NCBI GenBank assembly: GCA_029204225.1
Contig: CM055106.1
Location: 17,990,149 to 18,054,148 of the forward strand
Direction: 5' to 3'
Origin: Diphasiastrum complanatum
Lineage: Eukaryota > Streptophyta > Lycopodiopsida > Lycopodiales > Lycopodiaceae
Length of the DNA stretch: 64,000 nt
A program made the position numbers and the translations under genes. Under the pieces are notes generated by a model that saw only the letters and a program-made list of their open reading frames with translations, was not told the origin of the DNA and did no database searches. Below are positions 10,880-22,745 of this stretch, piece by piece; the stretch's first letter is position 1, and each line of letters begins with the position of its first letter.

Positions 10880-11323
10880 GACGTCGCCAACTTATCAGCA
10901 ACCCTAAAATAGCTGGACAACCAAATATCCCAAAGGTGGTTAGCGGTTACCAACTTTGTACATATGCAAAGACTGGCGCAAATAGCAATAAAAGCTTGTA
11001 ATGTCTCTCGACACTTGTAAATATATATACTAGTTGAATCAGACTATGTAAGTGTTAATCAAATTTCTTTTTCATATTAGAGTTATCTGTAGCCAGCGTT
11101 ATCACGCTCAGCAAGTTGAAGTTATTACTTCAAGCCATTGTACTCACTGTTGATATTTATCAGAGTGCAATTTTTGTCTCACTACTGCGTCGTTCATTTG
11201 CGCAATCTGTATGAATTCTTCTACTTGAATATTTCTGCTGCTAACTGTTGCGTTTCCGTTCCTACATGCCTACGCTCTGAGCATCGAGCTTCCGCTGTCG
11301 TTCATGTCCACCGTTTTATGACA
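10880..11323 (+). mobile_element. copia 5' LTR (start uncertain)
   Basis: The 3' edge (...TTATGACA) is fixed by the adjacent primer site at 11324. AAATATATATACTAG at about 11020 is a plausible TATA region. The 5' edge is a guess, as no partner LTR was found. Confidence 0.45.
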
Positions 11324-11335
11324 TGGTATCAGAGC
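11324..11335 (+). promoter_or_regulatory. tRNA-Met primer binding site
   Basis: TGGTATCAGAGC is the standard plant Ty1/copia primer site, complementary to the initiator tRNA-Met 3' end. It follows the LTR end directly and precedes gag by 130 bp. Confidence 0.85.
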
Positions 11336-11466
11336 AGACATTTCAGTAATCTGCATTTCTACTACAGATTATTAGTCTTGTTTCTATCAAGACATCTTTC
11401 TAACAAACGTGCAGCCAACAATATTCCAACAATCGTTGTTTCTACCAACGATCTCGTTCAACCAGA

Positions 11467-12242
11467 ATGGATCCATCATCTAGTTCATCTCTCATTGACA
11501 AACTCGATGGAGATAACTACCATCTCTGGAAATTCAAGATGAAGGTCATACTTCTAGCCAAAGAACTATGGGACATCGTTGATGGCACAGAGTTCAAACC
11601 AGAAGGTGATGCAGCCATCATCACCAAGTGGAGACTAAGAGATGGCAAAGCATTTGCCATGATCACCCTCAACATCAAGGACACTCAGATCAGCCAGATA
11701 CGTGCTGCTTAGACAGTTAAGGATGAATGGGACATCCTAGCAACTCTTTATGACATTAGAGACGTTACCTCCACGCTTCATCTGAGGAAAAAAAATTTCA
11801 CCCTCAGAATGTCTAATGCAGATAGTGTTTCAAGTCACCTCAACACTTTCCAAAATCTATTTGACTCTGTAATTGAGCAACCAGTCAATTCCGATCCAGA
11901 GAGTCAACTGCAGAATCTTGACGCTGACTCAAACTCAAAGGACCAAAGCTCAATCCAGAAGGTCGAACAGGTCTAGACAGCCTCCATCCAAATTTATGGA
12001 TGATCCGGCCTGCTACTTTGTGTAGGAACCAAACACTGTTTCTAAGGCGATGTCTACTCCTGATGCTGACCAGTGGAAAGCAGCGATGGACACCGAATTC
12101 GACTCTCTTATGGAGAATCAAACATGGACACTCACTGAGCTGCCAAAGGACCGTAACCCAATTCCATGCAAATGGATATTCAAGGCAAAGTACGACGCTG
12201 AAGGAAGGCTAAATCATTACAAAGCCAGGCTAGTCGCGATAA
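11467..12242 (+). pseudogene. internally deleted copia: gag joined to RT start
   Basis: The gag start MDPSSSSSLIDKLDGDNYHLWKF is the classic copia UBN2-type N-terminus. It runs to a TAG at 11710 and beyond it continues as gag (KDEWDILATLYD, then NTFQNLFDSV). Around 11900-11940 the sense jumps to the pre-RT linker and RT start in another frame (SRQPPSKFMDDPA, then STPDADQWKAAMDTEFDSLM, WTLTELPKD, KWIFKAKYDAEGRLNHYKARLVA). Zinc knuckle, protease, integrase and most of RT are missing, so about 3 kb was deleted between the two parts. At 12242 it abuts an opposite-facing LTR and primer site. It cannot make a working polyprotein. Confidence 0.8.
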
Positions 12243-12273
12243 ATATGCTTGATCCTTTCAAAACCTGCAACAC

Positions 12274-12287
12274 AAACTCTGATACCA
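12274..12287 (-). promoter_or_regulatory. tRNA-Met primer site, minus strand
   Basis: The minus strand reads TGGTATCAGAGTTT, immediately after an LTR end (...CTTCACA). It marks 12288-13250 as a 5' LTR facing left. Only about 30 bp of internal sequence survives before the plus-strand copia relic. Confidence 0.75.
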
Positions 12288-13250
12288 TGTGAAGAAATAT
12301 GAATCACTAAGATCCAAATTTGTCCACTTATCTTTGGTATGAAAGTCAACACAATCTACACATTTGCAACATAGTTAGGACTTCTCAAAAATTACTTGCT
12401 GATGAATTAATGCAAGTCAGTGCCTTTGTTGTAAACAATATGTTTGCACATGTGAACTGTCACTCTGTAAAAATGAGCATACACTGTCATGCAAAACATA
12501 CGAAGGTCTTTGCCAGCGTCATTTCTTTAACATTTGAGGCATCTGGAAAGCCGAAGTGAGAGAAAATCCCAAATGACAAAAATCCCAAAAATGCCGACAC
12601 TATGAGCCATTTCTGAGTAGTATGCAGACTGTGTAAAAACACAAAGAAATCTACAGGTTTGGATAAAAATTGGACGAAGATTAAAATGTCGATTAGTAGA
12701 GGATTAATCCAACACAAAAAAACAAAAGTGCTCCATTTTTTATGTAGAATCCATTGGTATAATTAAAGTTAGTTTTTATTTAATATAGAATGAGTATATA
12801 GAAAGCCTATATATTTGATAGCATACCACGTGCCATAAAAAATAAAACTAGCAAAACTCACAAAGAATTTACTTACAGATTGTCAAAACATTGCACCAAT
12901 GGATAGATGAACCCAAGAGAACTCATGTATAAGCATGAAATGATGATAGAGAGAGAAAGCTTCTCTTCCCACGTGTGTACAACTACATATAACAGATCCA
13001 TGTCTCATTAATGATCTTGGTTTCCCTCCATATCAAAAACCCTACCAATAATGTGGACTAGATTCAATGTCTCCAACATTCAAATTTGAATCTACCAAAC
13101 TCGACTCACTTTCTAAAAGTGATAATTCAAATACATTTGAACTAAAATAACTTTGAAATGACAATCTCTAAGTCTAATTTGAAAATTGTCCTCAATTGCC
13201 AAATAAACAAATATGACCAAATTTGACTAAACTAGTTGAAATCTTTTACA
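12288..13250 (-). mobile_element. copia LTR, TGTGAA family, copy 1
   Basis: The left edge TGTGAAGAAATATG adjoins the primer site. The right edge ...ATCTTTTACA aligns with the end of the LTR at 50081-50691: both have CTAAACTAGTTGA just inside. They also share ACAACTA..TATAACAG and a run of TTGCCAAA. This copy is 963 bp against 611 bp, so one has large indels. The two are clearly diverged. Confidence 0.6.
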
Positions 13251-14088
13251 AAATATGCTATCGCTCTCATGGGAATGAATCTTCGCGTGACAACTAGTTA
13301 ATCCTCATCATCTCCTTGATGCTTGTGTGCTTGGATCTAGGGTTGAGGGTAGGATAGGAAATGCCCACTACAATGACACCTCTAGCTGATGTATTGCTTA
13401 GTGTCTCCACTAATCCCACTCTATTACCATTGCATTTCCCATGTTTGAATTAGAGGGTTCAAGATTTTTGTGATGATACCAAGCCAGGAGATAGTTTCTA
13501 TTGTACCTATGTCGATTGTGGGAGGTTAGGTCTTTGGTTTTGTGGGTTGATGAAACCTATCAAGTTCTAAACATTATAGGACTTTGTCATCTATATACTC
13601 TCATCCTTCTTGTCAGGTCTAAGTACCTGACTGAGGTCAATCACTTGTGAATCACTAATCCCAAGTAATGGCTCTTGGGGTAGCCATTGGACTTGTATCA
13701 TCAAACTTGAAATTTCAAGGACACAATCCTTTGGATCACTTCTTATTTCTTTAGTAGTTGAATGTAGAACGTTGTCTTTATGTCTAATTGAGTGGAGGAA
13801 TTATCACTTGAATGATCTATTGTAGAGTTTAAACAATCGATGATGGCTAAGGCCTCCATCCAATCTACAACTTCAGTTTGGGTGTTGGCCTTAATCACTA
13901 TTTGTCTTTAACCTATCGAATGTTCCGATTTAGTTTCTTCTTTTTCAGTTGACTCAATAGTAGCTAAACTAATTACCATTTTTCATTGATTTGTTGCTTT
14001 TACCTTCCAGGTGGTCGAATCAACTTTCATTTTGCAAAGTCGATTTTGCAAATGATTTTTTGCTCTTTTCCAATCATGGAGAGTGAAG
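13251..14088. other. no recognisable gene
   Basis: No frame, repeat or RNA gene is visible between the LTR and the MITE. Confidence 0.5.
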
Positions 14089-14253
14089 CAGTGCTGCATA
14101 TTGAAGGGCAAAATGCCCATCTTAGGCCCTTCAAATGAAGGGCATTTAAATCATGCACCCTTCAAATATGAAAGTAAATAAATGGGCATTCCTTCAGTTT
14201 TAAGATAAACCTATTTTTTGAAGGGTATAGTTGCCCTTCTATATGCAGCACTG
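14089..14253. mobile_element. 165 bp hAT-like MITE
   Basis: The element has 23 bp terminal inverted repeats differing at one position, beginning CAGTGCTGCATAT. GAAGGGCA and its complement recur inside, so it can fold into a long hairpin. Flanks GAGTGAAG (14081-14088) and ATGTGAAG (14254-14261) match at 6 of 8 bases. That fits an 8 bp target duplication and, with the CAGTG terminus, a nonautonomous hAT. It has no coding capacity. Confidence 0.75.
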
Positions 14254-14289
14254 ATGTGAAGCTCATGACCAGGGTCATCAGGACCTTAT

Positions 14290-14744
14290 TGTTGGAAGAA
14301 GGCAAGCATATTCGATAGAGAAAGAGTACATTCTATAGATGCTACTATCAGGCTCTACAAAAAGATCTTCTTTCCAATGCATGGCTACTCCTATCAAATT
14401 TGAACAAAACTATTGCGACGTTCAATTATACTTGATTCTAACTTTGAAGTCATCAGAATCGGTTAGATTATTTTGAAGACAAACATAATAGAGTGAATAT
14501 TGTTGTATAGATGTATTTGACAATTCAGACAAAACTGTAAGAGAACATAATCAGCATAACAGAGAAGTATTCATTCATTTAGACATAATGCTGATGAAAC
14601 AAAACTATATGATTGATTTAATAAGTAGCATGTACAAATCAGATGAATCGCAAGTACAAGACAATAGTGGATGCAACCACGTACTCGAAACTAACTTTGA
14701 GTATTTGATTGACTCTCTCTGATGCACTTTTGTTAATAAGCAGT
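14290..14744 (-). mobile_element. copia LTR, TGTTGGAAG family, truncated copy
   Basis: The segment matches 17168-17635 in the same orientation, from TGTTGGAAGAAGG through GACAATAGTGGAT to ATAAGCA, at roughly 80 to 85 percent by eye. The match stops at 14744. It may be the 3' LTR of the element whose gag lies at 16625-17150, with its remaining part displaced by later insertion. Confidence 0.65.
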
Positions 14745-15475
14745 GTAGGGACTAAAATACAAGGCCTAAGGGGCATCTCAATGGAGCCCAAGGTTGTTCG
14801 GGGAAGAAGCACCTTACAAGGAAAAGCCCTCTAAAAATAATTATTTTTGGTGGGTTAATGTTCCAAGTGTGACATCTTACGTGTATAAGCCCATTTTGAA
14901 GAGCCCATCAGTAGTTAGTAATGTTAGGCCCCAGCTCGGCATCTTGTGAGCGCTTGTGGTGCCAGTTGTTTGCTAGGGACATGTAAATAGTTTTGTCAAA
15001 CTTAGACTTAAAAAGTTTTGTGAAACTCAAAGTCAAGTTTCCAAAAAGGGACTTGCATTGTACTGTGATGGGTTGTTTTCCCATCTTTTATCAATAAAAA
15101 TAGGAAGTTCCTTCTACTTGCATTGTATGATGAGACTTGAATTGTCATGTCCCAGAAGCAAATGTGGGAATGGGGACTCACAAGTATCTATAAGAAGAAC
15201 TCCATTCCATGTAATTTCTACATCCATAATACAAGAGAGCAGAGCATTGTCATTTTGGATCCACATGTGTTCTAGCTTTGGTGTTTGGCTAATTTTGGCA
15301 TGACTTTGTGTTTTATTTCTTATGCTTCTAAGTTATTGCTATTTTAGCCTCAAGTTTAACATGTGTATTTTCTTCTGAAGTTATTTAAATTAGCATTGCT
15401 TTGAGTTTGGGGTGGAGAGAGAGGGGAGGAGGGCATCGAGCCCATGTTAGTGGGAGAAAGAGTGTGAGAAAAAGT

Positions 15476-15557
<82 letters not shown>

Positions 15558-16624
15558 TGTGTGTGGAAAAGGAAGGTGTGAGTGTTTGAGATATGTTTGG
15601 AGGGAAAGTTTTAGTCAGTGCGTAGTTTTCTTTGCTTGGAAAGTTTGCAAGTTACAATAGGAATCTTTGTGGACAAATTGTAGGTAAACAAACCATCTTC
15701 TAGGCTCTTAGTAGGATCCAGCCCAAATCCCCGTTACTACATAACTTCGGAGAGAGTGGGAAGAGCCATCTTCTTCTTGTTAACATTGGCGCCTTTGTTG
15801 GGGAGCTAAATGACTTTTTGAAAGCAATCTGCTCTCTTTTTTGCCTCCTATTTCTTGTAGTCTTTTGTTGTAATATGTTTTCTAATTTTTTGATAGATTT
15901 TTTCAAATTTTTTCTTGAAGCTTTCTTGATTTGTTTGGTATGAAATGCATGCATCTATGAGTGGGCACTAGATTAAGCTTCCAATCCCCTACAAAGTAGG
16001 AGTATAAAATAGTCCACCAAGAGACAACGTGCAGTGTTAGGAAAAACAGCGGACCACCAAGTTTTTTGAGATTTAGAGAACTTTTATGCCTCCAAAACAT
16101 CAGATATGGCCTTGCTTGTTTCAAATACTAATTAGGCAGGATTTTTTTCATAACATATCATAGAGTCAAACTCAGACCATAAAATTTGAAAAGTTAATAA
16201 GAAAACCTAAAAAAACCATTGTTTGATCTCGCTAGCTACAAAAAAAACCGCTTTCAACCTTGTCCTTTTCAGTAAGAGCCCATTTTCACTTGGTTAATCT
16301 CCAGTCTAGAGGGCAAAGTCAGACTTAGAAACATGTGCCTAAAACTTGAACTCAAAGTTTTTTGACTTCGCCACATCTCAACCCCATCACATATGACCTC
16401 GCCACCTAGACCATTGAGAAGGATATCTAAGACTAGTCCGCAGCCAAAAGTCGATGAGCACAGATCTTGAGAAATCACTACGATACCTCCAAAACGCATT
16501 GGAGTTCACTTTCTTGCACTTGCTAGCTTGACAGAAGGACAGTTGACCTCGTCACCTGTTAACAAGCAAATCCATATAAGCTTTTCCTACTACAGTTTGG
16601 GTGAGTACAGGCTGCATCAAATCA
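14745..16624. other. unassigned sequence with GA array
   Basis: No gene is visible. 14745-15130 (TGTAGGGACTAAAATAC start, TTTTATCAATAAAAATAGG near 15095) looks like LTR or TRIM sequence, but no partner was found. The rest is AT-rich without a sustained frame. Confidence 0.4.
15479..15551. repeat. (GA)n microsatellite
   Basis: About 36 uninterrupted GA units are followed by a short GT run. Confidence 0.95.
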
Positions 16625-17156
16625 TTACCCAAAAGTGCACTCAAGGTCTGATTTGCACTTTTTCATAATAGTACTTGTCTGCCCATTAACCATCTTGAGT
16701 GAGAAAATTTTCCTTTTGAGATGCAACTTAGAAGTCATGTCCCTCCCATCATATACTGCGCTCAAGATGTCCCATACTTCTTTCGAAGTTTGAGCTTCAG
16801 ATACATGGCCGATATGTGTATTTGATATATTGAGAATGATTAGCGCAAAATCTTTACCATCCTTTGATTTCCACTTTGAGTCTATTATGTTGTCTTCAAG
16901 CTTCACTTCGATACCCGCCGTGACAACATCCTATAGCTCATTGGCAATCAACATAGTCTTCATCTTAAATTTTCACAAATGATCATTTCATCCATCTAGC
17001 CTGTCGACTGTAAACCCAACTTTGCTTTGTGAATCCACATGTCGATAATTGATGACCTAAGAATGAAAAATAATATCTGATTATATTAGGACATTGTTAC
17101 CATGCAATGCTCTAATTAGAAATCAATAAAAAATGCTTTGATATCAGAAATTGTTC
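16625..17156 (-). pseudogene. copia gag 5' fragment
   Basis: The minus-strand coding reads DRLDG, then KFKMKTMLIANEL, a TAG, then DVVTAGIEVKLEDN and on through KSKDGKDFALIILNI and SKEVWDILSAVYDGRDMTSK to KIFSLKMVNGQTS. This is the N-terminal half of a Ty1/copia gag, the particle protein. At least two stops lie near its start, where Trp codons are expected (L*KF and EL*DV), consistent with point decay. Coding stops at 16625 and no pol follows. The LTR and primer site to the right (17157-17800) are in the correct order for this strand. The LTR matches that near the 56-59 kb copia, so the two probably share a family. Confidence 0.8.
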
Positions 17157-17167
17157 TTCTGATACCA
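17157..17167 (-). promoter_or_regulatory. tRNA-Met primer site, minus strand
   Basis: The minus strand reads TGGTATCAGAA directly after the LTR end ...CTTCCAACA. It is one base off the usual copia primer site. Confidence 0.75.
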
Positions 17168-17800
17168 TGTTGGAAGAAGGAAAGGACACTCAATAGAGAA
17201 AGAGTGCATTCGATAGATGCTACTATCGGGCATTGTAGAAAGATCCTTCTTCTAATGCATGACTACGCCTATCAAATTCGAACAAAACTATTGCGACAAT
17301 TGCCACGTTTGATTTTACTTGTTATAATTTTGAAATCATCAGAATCGGTTAGATTGATTTCGTAGACAAACATACCAGAGTGAATAATGTTGTATCGAAG
17401 TATTCGATAGTTTAGACAAAACTGTAAGAGAACATAATAAGATTACAATAGAACAGAGAAGTGTTCATTCGTTCTGACATAGTATTGAACGTAATAATAT
17501 TGTATGATTGATTTAGTAAATAGCACGTACAAATCAGATGAATTGCAAGCACAAGACAATAGTGGATACTCAAAACTAACTCTGAGTATTTGATTGACTC
17601 TGTATGATGCACTTCTGCTTATAAGCAATAAGCCCTTCTAGCAATGCAATCAATCTCAAGGATCAATAACTTCTTAAACTAGAAAATGATCAACTATTTA
17701 TACTAGTTAGGAATGCCGTTTAGGCTTATCCAAAATGACAATACAAGACAGTTGTATGGTCGCAAATTGCAGCTGGCACTTAGCCATATTGCGTTGTCAC
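17168..17800 (-). mobile_element. copia 5' LTR, TGTTGGAAG family
   Basis: The left edge is exact because of the primer site. The outer edge is uncertain: homology to the LTR around 54780-55320 (CATA.TATTGAACG.AATAA, ATCAGCTATTTATACT-like blocks) may run past 17800. A TATA-like CTATTTATACTAG lies at 17694. Confidence 0.55.
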
Positions 17801-19779
17801 TTATGAAATTAGATAGTTGAGTTTTGTTCACAAAATTACTCAGTACATATTATCAAATCTTGTCGTATCCCTACCAATAGAGCACACACTTCAAATCAAG
17901 TTAAATCATCTACATAGAAAACGATTTGTCACAATATTGGGTTTTGAGAACAACTAATAATCACCTTACATTCAATCTTACTCGATCTCATCCAATCCAA
18001 AAAGATTGCTTCTTCATTTGTCTTTAACAAAACTACCATCATTGTGATAAGGTGCTTTGCGGTATATTGCAACGGTCTAGCTTCCTTTGTGATTGGAGCC
18101 ATGATACTTAACAAATGTAACTAGGCTCCAAAACAATGATGATGTCACCAAGAGGAAGTTATGGACATGCACGTTTCAAATAACAACAAGGGAAATGAAG
18201 GTTACGACATAACCTTCTTGTACATTAAAAAAACATCAAAATTAGATTCTTATTGCAATCGATCAATCTTGTCAATTTCACAGGCTCCAACTTGCTGGGC
18301 AAGGTCGATTGGGGGGTGGGGGGGGCATGGCATCTAAGAAGCATGGTGCCGTTTGGCGTCGGTGCGTTGACAACATCATGTTTTTTTTTAAAGCTGCCAG
18401 GAGCGCCATGTCATAGCGCAGCCAAAAGCATCATCTCGTAAGCAATCCCATGCTCTGTCTAGTAACCCATATAAGTGCAAACTGGACAATAGTCTCACAT
18501 GCATGTGGGTGCCCGAGAGAATGGCATTGGTGCCAACAGAAAAATTGCCCCTATGCCTTGCTTGTCCGTGGGACACTGGTATTGGTGCCCGCGTGAAAAA
18601 TGGCGTGTGCCCGTGAAAGTGGCATTGGTGCATGCAACAAAATTGGTGTCCCCAAGAAATGGGTTGAAGATCAAAGGGGACGCCACTACTTACTGTCTGG
18701 CCTTAAAGAACTCCTCCTTCCCGTTTTCTCTTGACGATGCTTCTTTTCTAGACAATGCTCAAGCTTTTTGGCGATGGCGGATTCCAGAGCTCGGGTGGGG
18801 ATTCCATCGGCCAAACTTACCACCTCTTGAAAGGCATTGCCTATCTCAGGTTCACTTTCTGCCACCAAACTCTGTGAAGCTTCTTATACGTTTTTCAAAT
18901 CGTTTGCTTCATCCTTTTCTATGTCGTGACAAGAATGCCTTGATTTATCTGATTTCTTTATCAGATATTGTCAAGCAGGCCATGTCTCATTACCCTTGGA
19001 TATGTCGGCATTTCAGTGACTGTTAAGGCTAAAATAACTGAAATTATCATAGTTTTCTTGTTATGCGAGCACTTTACCAGTTATTATAGCTTTCTTGTTA
19101 CATGAGCACTTGACCAGTTATTATAGTTTTCTTGGTGCGTGAGCACTTGACCATTAAAACTAAAAATGGCGAATATAGTTTTCATATTGTGCTGTTAGTC
19201 TTGAGTTTCCGATTGACAAGGCCACAGGTCAGTGTTCTTCAATTTAAGGGTAGAGATGATATTTTATTGGTTCTAGATTTGGCAATTATTGGTCAGTTGT
19301 GAAGGAATTGTTCACTTCTCAGTGAGTGCGATGTATTATGGAAAGCAACCGAAGGACATTCTGCCTGGTAAGGAGTCTAGGCTTCTGCCAGCAGAGGTCC
19401 TCTGCCCAGCGAGTCCATTGCGTGGTGGGTACTGAGGCTACTAACCTCTAGCGAGATAAGCTATTTGAGATCAGTCGTGGGCGTGGCATTATCTCTTCAA
19501 AATTGGCAATTGAAATTTACAATTTTCAGACGTCTCCATAAAAGAAACATACTAATAAGATAAACAATTTGAACTAATATGTTGTAATCACTCTACTGAG
19601 TTGGAAAGAAAACACATAATATATAAAAACAAGCCTCAGGTCTCAAGTCTCGGCAGAGGCTCTAAAGTAGGACGTAATCAAAATCGGGGAGTGCTCTGGA
19701 TGTGAGGAGTGAAATTGCCTCTGTCTGGACCTGTGGACAGTATGTCGTCTGCTCGGCCTCAGGGATGACTCGTTCTAAT
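17801..19779. other. no gene; short degenerate repeats
   Basis: 18505-18660 holds four or so diverged units around GGCATTGGTGCC. 19050-19150 has three copies of TATAGTTTTCTTG..GAGCACTTGACCA. 19395-19486 resembles the minus-strand LTR start near 39290-39338 (AGATCAGTCGTGGGCGTGGCA against AGACCAGTCATGGGCATGACA), so a gypsy LTR edge may lie here. The open frame at 18499-19026 matches nothing. Confidence 0.4.
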
Positions 19780-21370
19780 GCACTAACGTCTAGTACGATG
19801 TCTGTCACTGACTGGAATATCTATCTCATCCTCAGATTTGTCCTCTGTGTCATCTGTGGACCTCTGTTTGCGTCTGGAAAAGAAATCGGCAATACTGGTT
19901 TGGGGATCCAACCTGATATGGGCACTGACTAAGTCCCGTCTCAAAAACATCATCTCACGTATCATCAATGCTACACAGCGAGGGTCCTCATATGTGATCA
20001 AAGCATGGAGTGATTTGGAGGAGTCTCGATACAAACAACAAACTGGGTTCTGAAAATGAAGTGATCCTCATCCTCAATCTTTCCAAGTGAATAGATCTGA
20101 CAAACTCTGGTCTCCCTGGGTGTGCCATGAAAACGACTTGTCTCAATGTGTAACTGATGAGGTGAGACTCTAAACTGTCCCAATATAAATCTCAAACCAT
20201 GTGACAAACCCCCGTCCAAATATCTAGGAAAGATAGGACAACTTGTACAGTCGGTATCCATAAAGATGGATATGTAGTAAAGGGGCTTCACTCCAAGCTA
20301 CCCCTCCCAAACTCTATGTATATAGGATCTGTATATATACTGCCAAATATAGTGATGTGTGAAGTGACGATAAAGAGATACCGATGTAGTTAAGTAGCCT
20401 TCCGGCCTGAGAAAACCATGACAGGTGAAAACCGTGTCTGTGGAGTTATCGTGATGAGGTGAGTGAACATATGAAGATCTGGAACTCTCTTCATCAATCT
20501 CTGGAGAAAAATAAGATTCCGAAAAATAGCCTCAACCTGTAATGGAGGAACTGCAAACTCTACAAGTTTAATTTGGTAGGGACAAAAGGTTTCGCTCGAA
20601 TCATACGTGAAAGCATAGTAATCTGCAGACGAGATATATCAGCCCACTCAAAAGAAGTAAGACCCATACACCAAGTCTCTGCAGCATACATGACTGTCGG
20701 TGTGACCATGGTATAAAAAATGTGACACTTACTCGGAGCATCACGTATGTATCGTCTGAAACAAAATCTCTCAAGCTGAACCAGTGATGCATGCCCCTTA
20801 CCCAACCTAGCAAGAGCCGCCTGCCTCATACTAAATGCTGGACCAGAAAAGAGGACCCCCCAAATATTTTTATGAAGAAACCACCTCCAAGGGATGGCTA
20901 TCCCATAAAAGCTCCTGGCGCTGCATGAAAGCCCGAGATGTGTTGATGACCATAACTTTGATCTTTGTAATGTTCACCAACAAACCCTATCATGAACAAA
21001 AAAAGCATAAAACATCTAAATGTCTCTGTAAACCCCTCTCTGGAATGTGATATGAGGACGACATCATCAGCATACAGTAGAATCGAGATCAGTAGGTCAC
21101 ATAAAGCACAACCCTCACCTCCAGCCTGCATAATCATCCTCTCCAACTCCTCAATATAGAGTCCAAACAGAGTAGGGGATAAGCATCCCTGCTTCACCCC
21201 AATGGTGCTATGATCCTGCTGTGATGTGCCATGCTCAGAACGGAAACATCCTAGCACTCTCTCATATAGGCCCATAATCAGGGATGGACAACTCGGTGTG
21301 GACCCCCGTCATAATAGATCCCACTTCGTGGAGGTTGATTCTGTGGGCTGCCTTATTGATATCAAAATCA
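19780..21370 (-). pseudogene. LINE reverse transcriptase relic
   Basis: The minus-strand order is the D-I-N-K-A motif (about 21360) and a GLYERVLGCF helix. GVKQGCLSPTLFGLYIEE follows, with the catalytic-box equivalent LLYADDVVLIS (21275-20898). After a frameshift comes MRQAALARLGKG to AETWCMGL (20829-20560). Near 20100 lies ETRVCQIYSLGKIEDEDHFIF, matching the C-terminal zf-RVT tail of plant non-LTR RTs, with Tyr in place of its second Cys. LINE RTs copy element RNA at the nicked target. Several stops and frameshifts make this copy dead. The endonuclease part (expected above 21400) was not found, so it is 5' truncated as is usual for LINEs. The 3' end near 19780 is approximate, with no clear poly-A tail. 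Confidence 0.85.
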
Positions 21371-22418
21371 AATCTTGATGCAGAAGATCATGATTTTAGT
21401 TTGTTGTAAAAATCTTTACCTGTCATAAAATTAGATCTAAAAATTCTGGTTTTACTTATTTAGAACTGCCTTAGAAAATTGGAATACCTCAAAAAGTAGG
21501 AAAGTACTGGCTTTATCAGTTCTTTTCAATCAAGACAATAATAGGCATTACTAATGAGCAAACTAACCACAAATTTTGATCAGCAACAAACAAAATTAAA
21601 TAACTTTAGAAAAACTGCACCGAAATTGCAATAAACTCCGGGAATTTCTAGAAAGCTATGCTTCTTTCCAGTAACCTTATCTCTGATTTGCAAGGCTGCC
21701 TACAAATTAGAAACATGCAAACTAGTAAATACTACACACTATGAAGCACTACAACTCATAAGCTCTTCACTTATTATACTTCCTTACAAAGAGTTAATAC
21801 TGCTATAGCCTTAACCTCTCAACAAATCTCTATGCTATATATTCATACGCCAAGATTTGAAGGCGTTGCCATTGCCACTTCCGAGCACACAAAGGAATCA
21901 ACATAACATAGCAATGGAGAATGGAAAAGACTGTAGCAAAGGTGAAGGCCATGTCTAAAAATAAGATACTTAGCACTTAGGCCTCTTAGGCATTCAATTT
22001 TAGATGGGACATTTCAAGCATGCCTAAATGCCTATGCCAATAATGCAGCTTAATAAAATAGGACTGGGCTTTATTATTCCAAGTCCTACTTGCAGCGAAT
22101 GGCAATTTTTTTTTTTACTTAAATTGTTTTTCGCTAATTTGGAGTTATACAACTGAAACTATTGGAAACCCATTTGATCTGATGCCAGTTGGGTCAAGTA
22201 TTGCACGTATTTACAATCTTTTTTTTTTTTTTGGCAAATTGCTATGCGCGACCCCTGGGCGAATTGCGATTCTAGAATTGCCATCCATCTGTGGCCCAAC
22301 TGATGGGTGTGTTGCCGCATGCTAATTGTACTCTGATATACTCTGATGTGATGCTGTTCGACATGGATGAAGGACAATATTCCAACAATAATTGCTCGAC
22401 ATGGAAAAGACATTAATG

Positions 22419-22431
<13 letters not shown>
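21371..22431. other. no recognisable gene
   Basis: This AT-rich interval lies between the LINE relic and the carrier gene. Its right part may contain promoter sequence of the carrier gene; no specific element is identifiable. Confidence 0.5.

Positions 22432-22514
<83 letters not shown>
22432..22514. repeat. (CT)n microsatellite
   Basis: About 41 CT units end 232 bp before the carrier start codon, probably in its promoter or 5' leader. Confidence 0.95.
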
Positions 22515-22516
<2 letters not shown>

Positions 22517-22745
22517 TTTGGTCACAATTATAAATCAATTTATAAATTGCTTGTCAACCAGCCTTTTTTTTTTCTGGCTGCATAAACTTGAGCAAGAGGA
22601 AATGACTTCTCTATTTTTCTTGTTTATCTAGAAATCTTTTCTTTCTTTTTCCTATGTTCGAACTTTTATTTGTTTCTTGACAGACTGACAGCACAGTATT
22701 TCTGCCCATTTCTCTGTGCAGTTGGTGATGGATGATTTTTGATGA

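Noticed and set aside
15401-15589. Open frame rich in Arg-Glu
   Set aside because: It is produced by the GA microsatellite.
14285-17804. CTTAT flanks as a target duplication of one 3.5 kb copia element
   Set aside because: CTTAT does occur at 14285-14289 and 17800-17804, but the right edge would give TGACAAC instead of the family's TGTTGG start, and LTR homology may run past 17800.
18499-19026. 175-codon open frame
   Set aside because: It has no recognisable domain, and its start lies in degenerate repeats; probably chance.
22367-22631. Ser-Leu repeat proteins
   Set aside because: Translation of the CT array in two frames.
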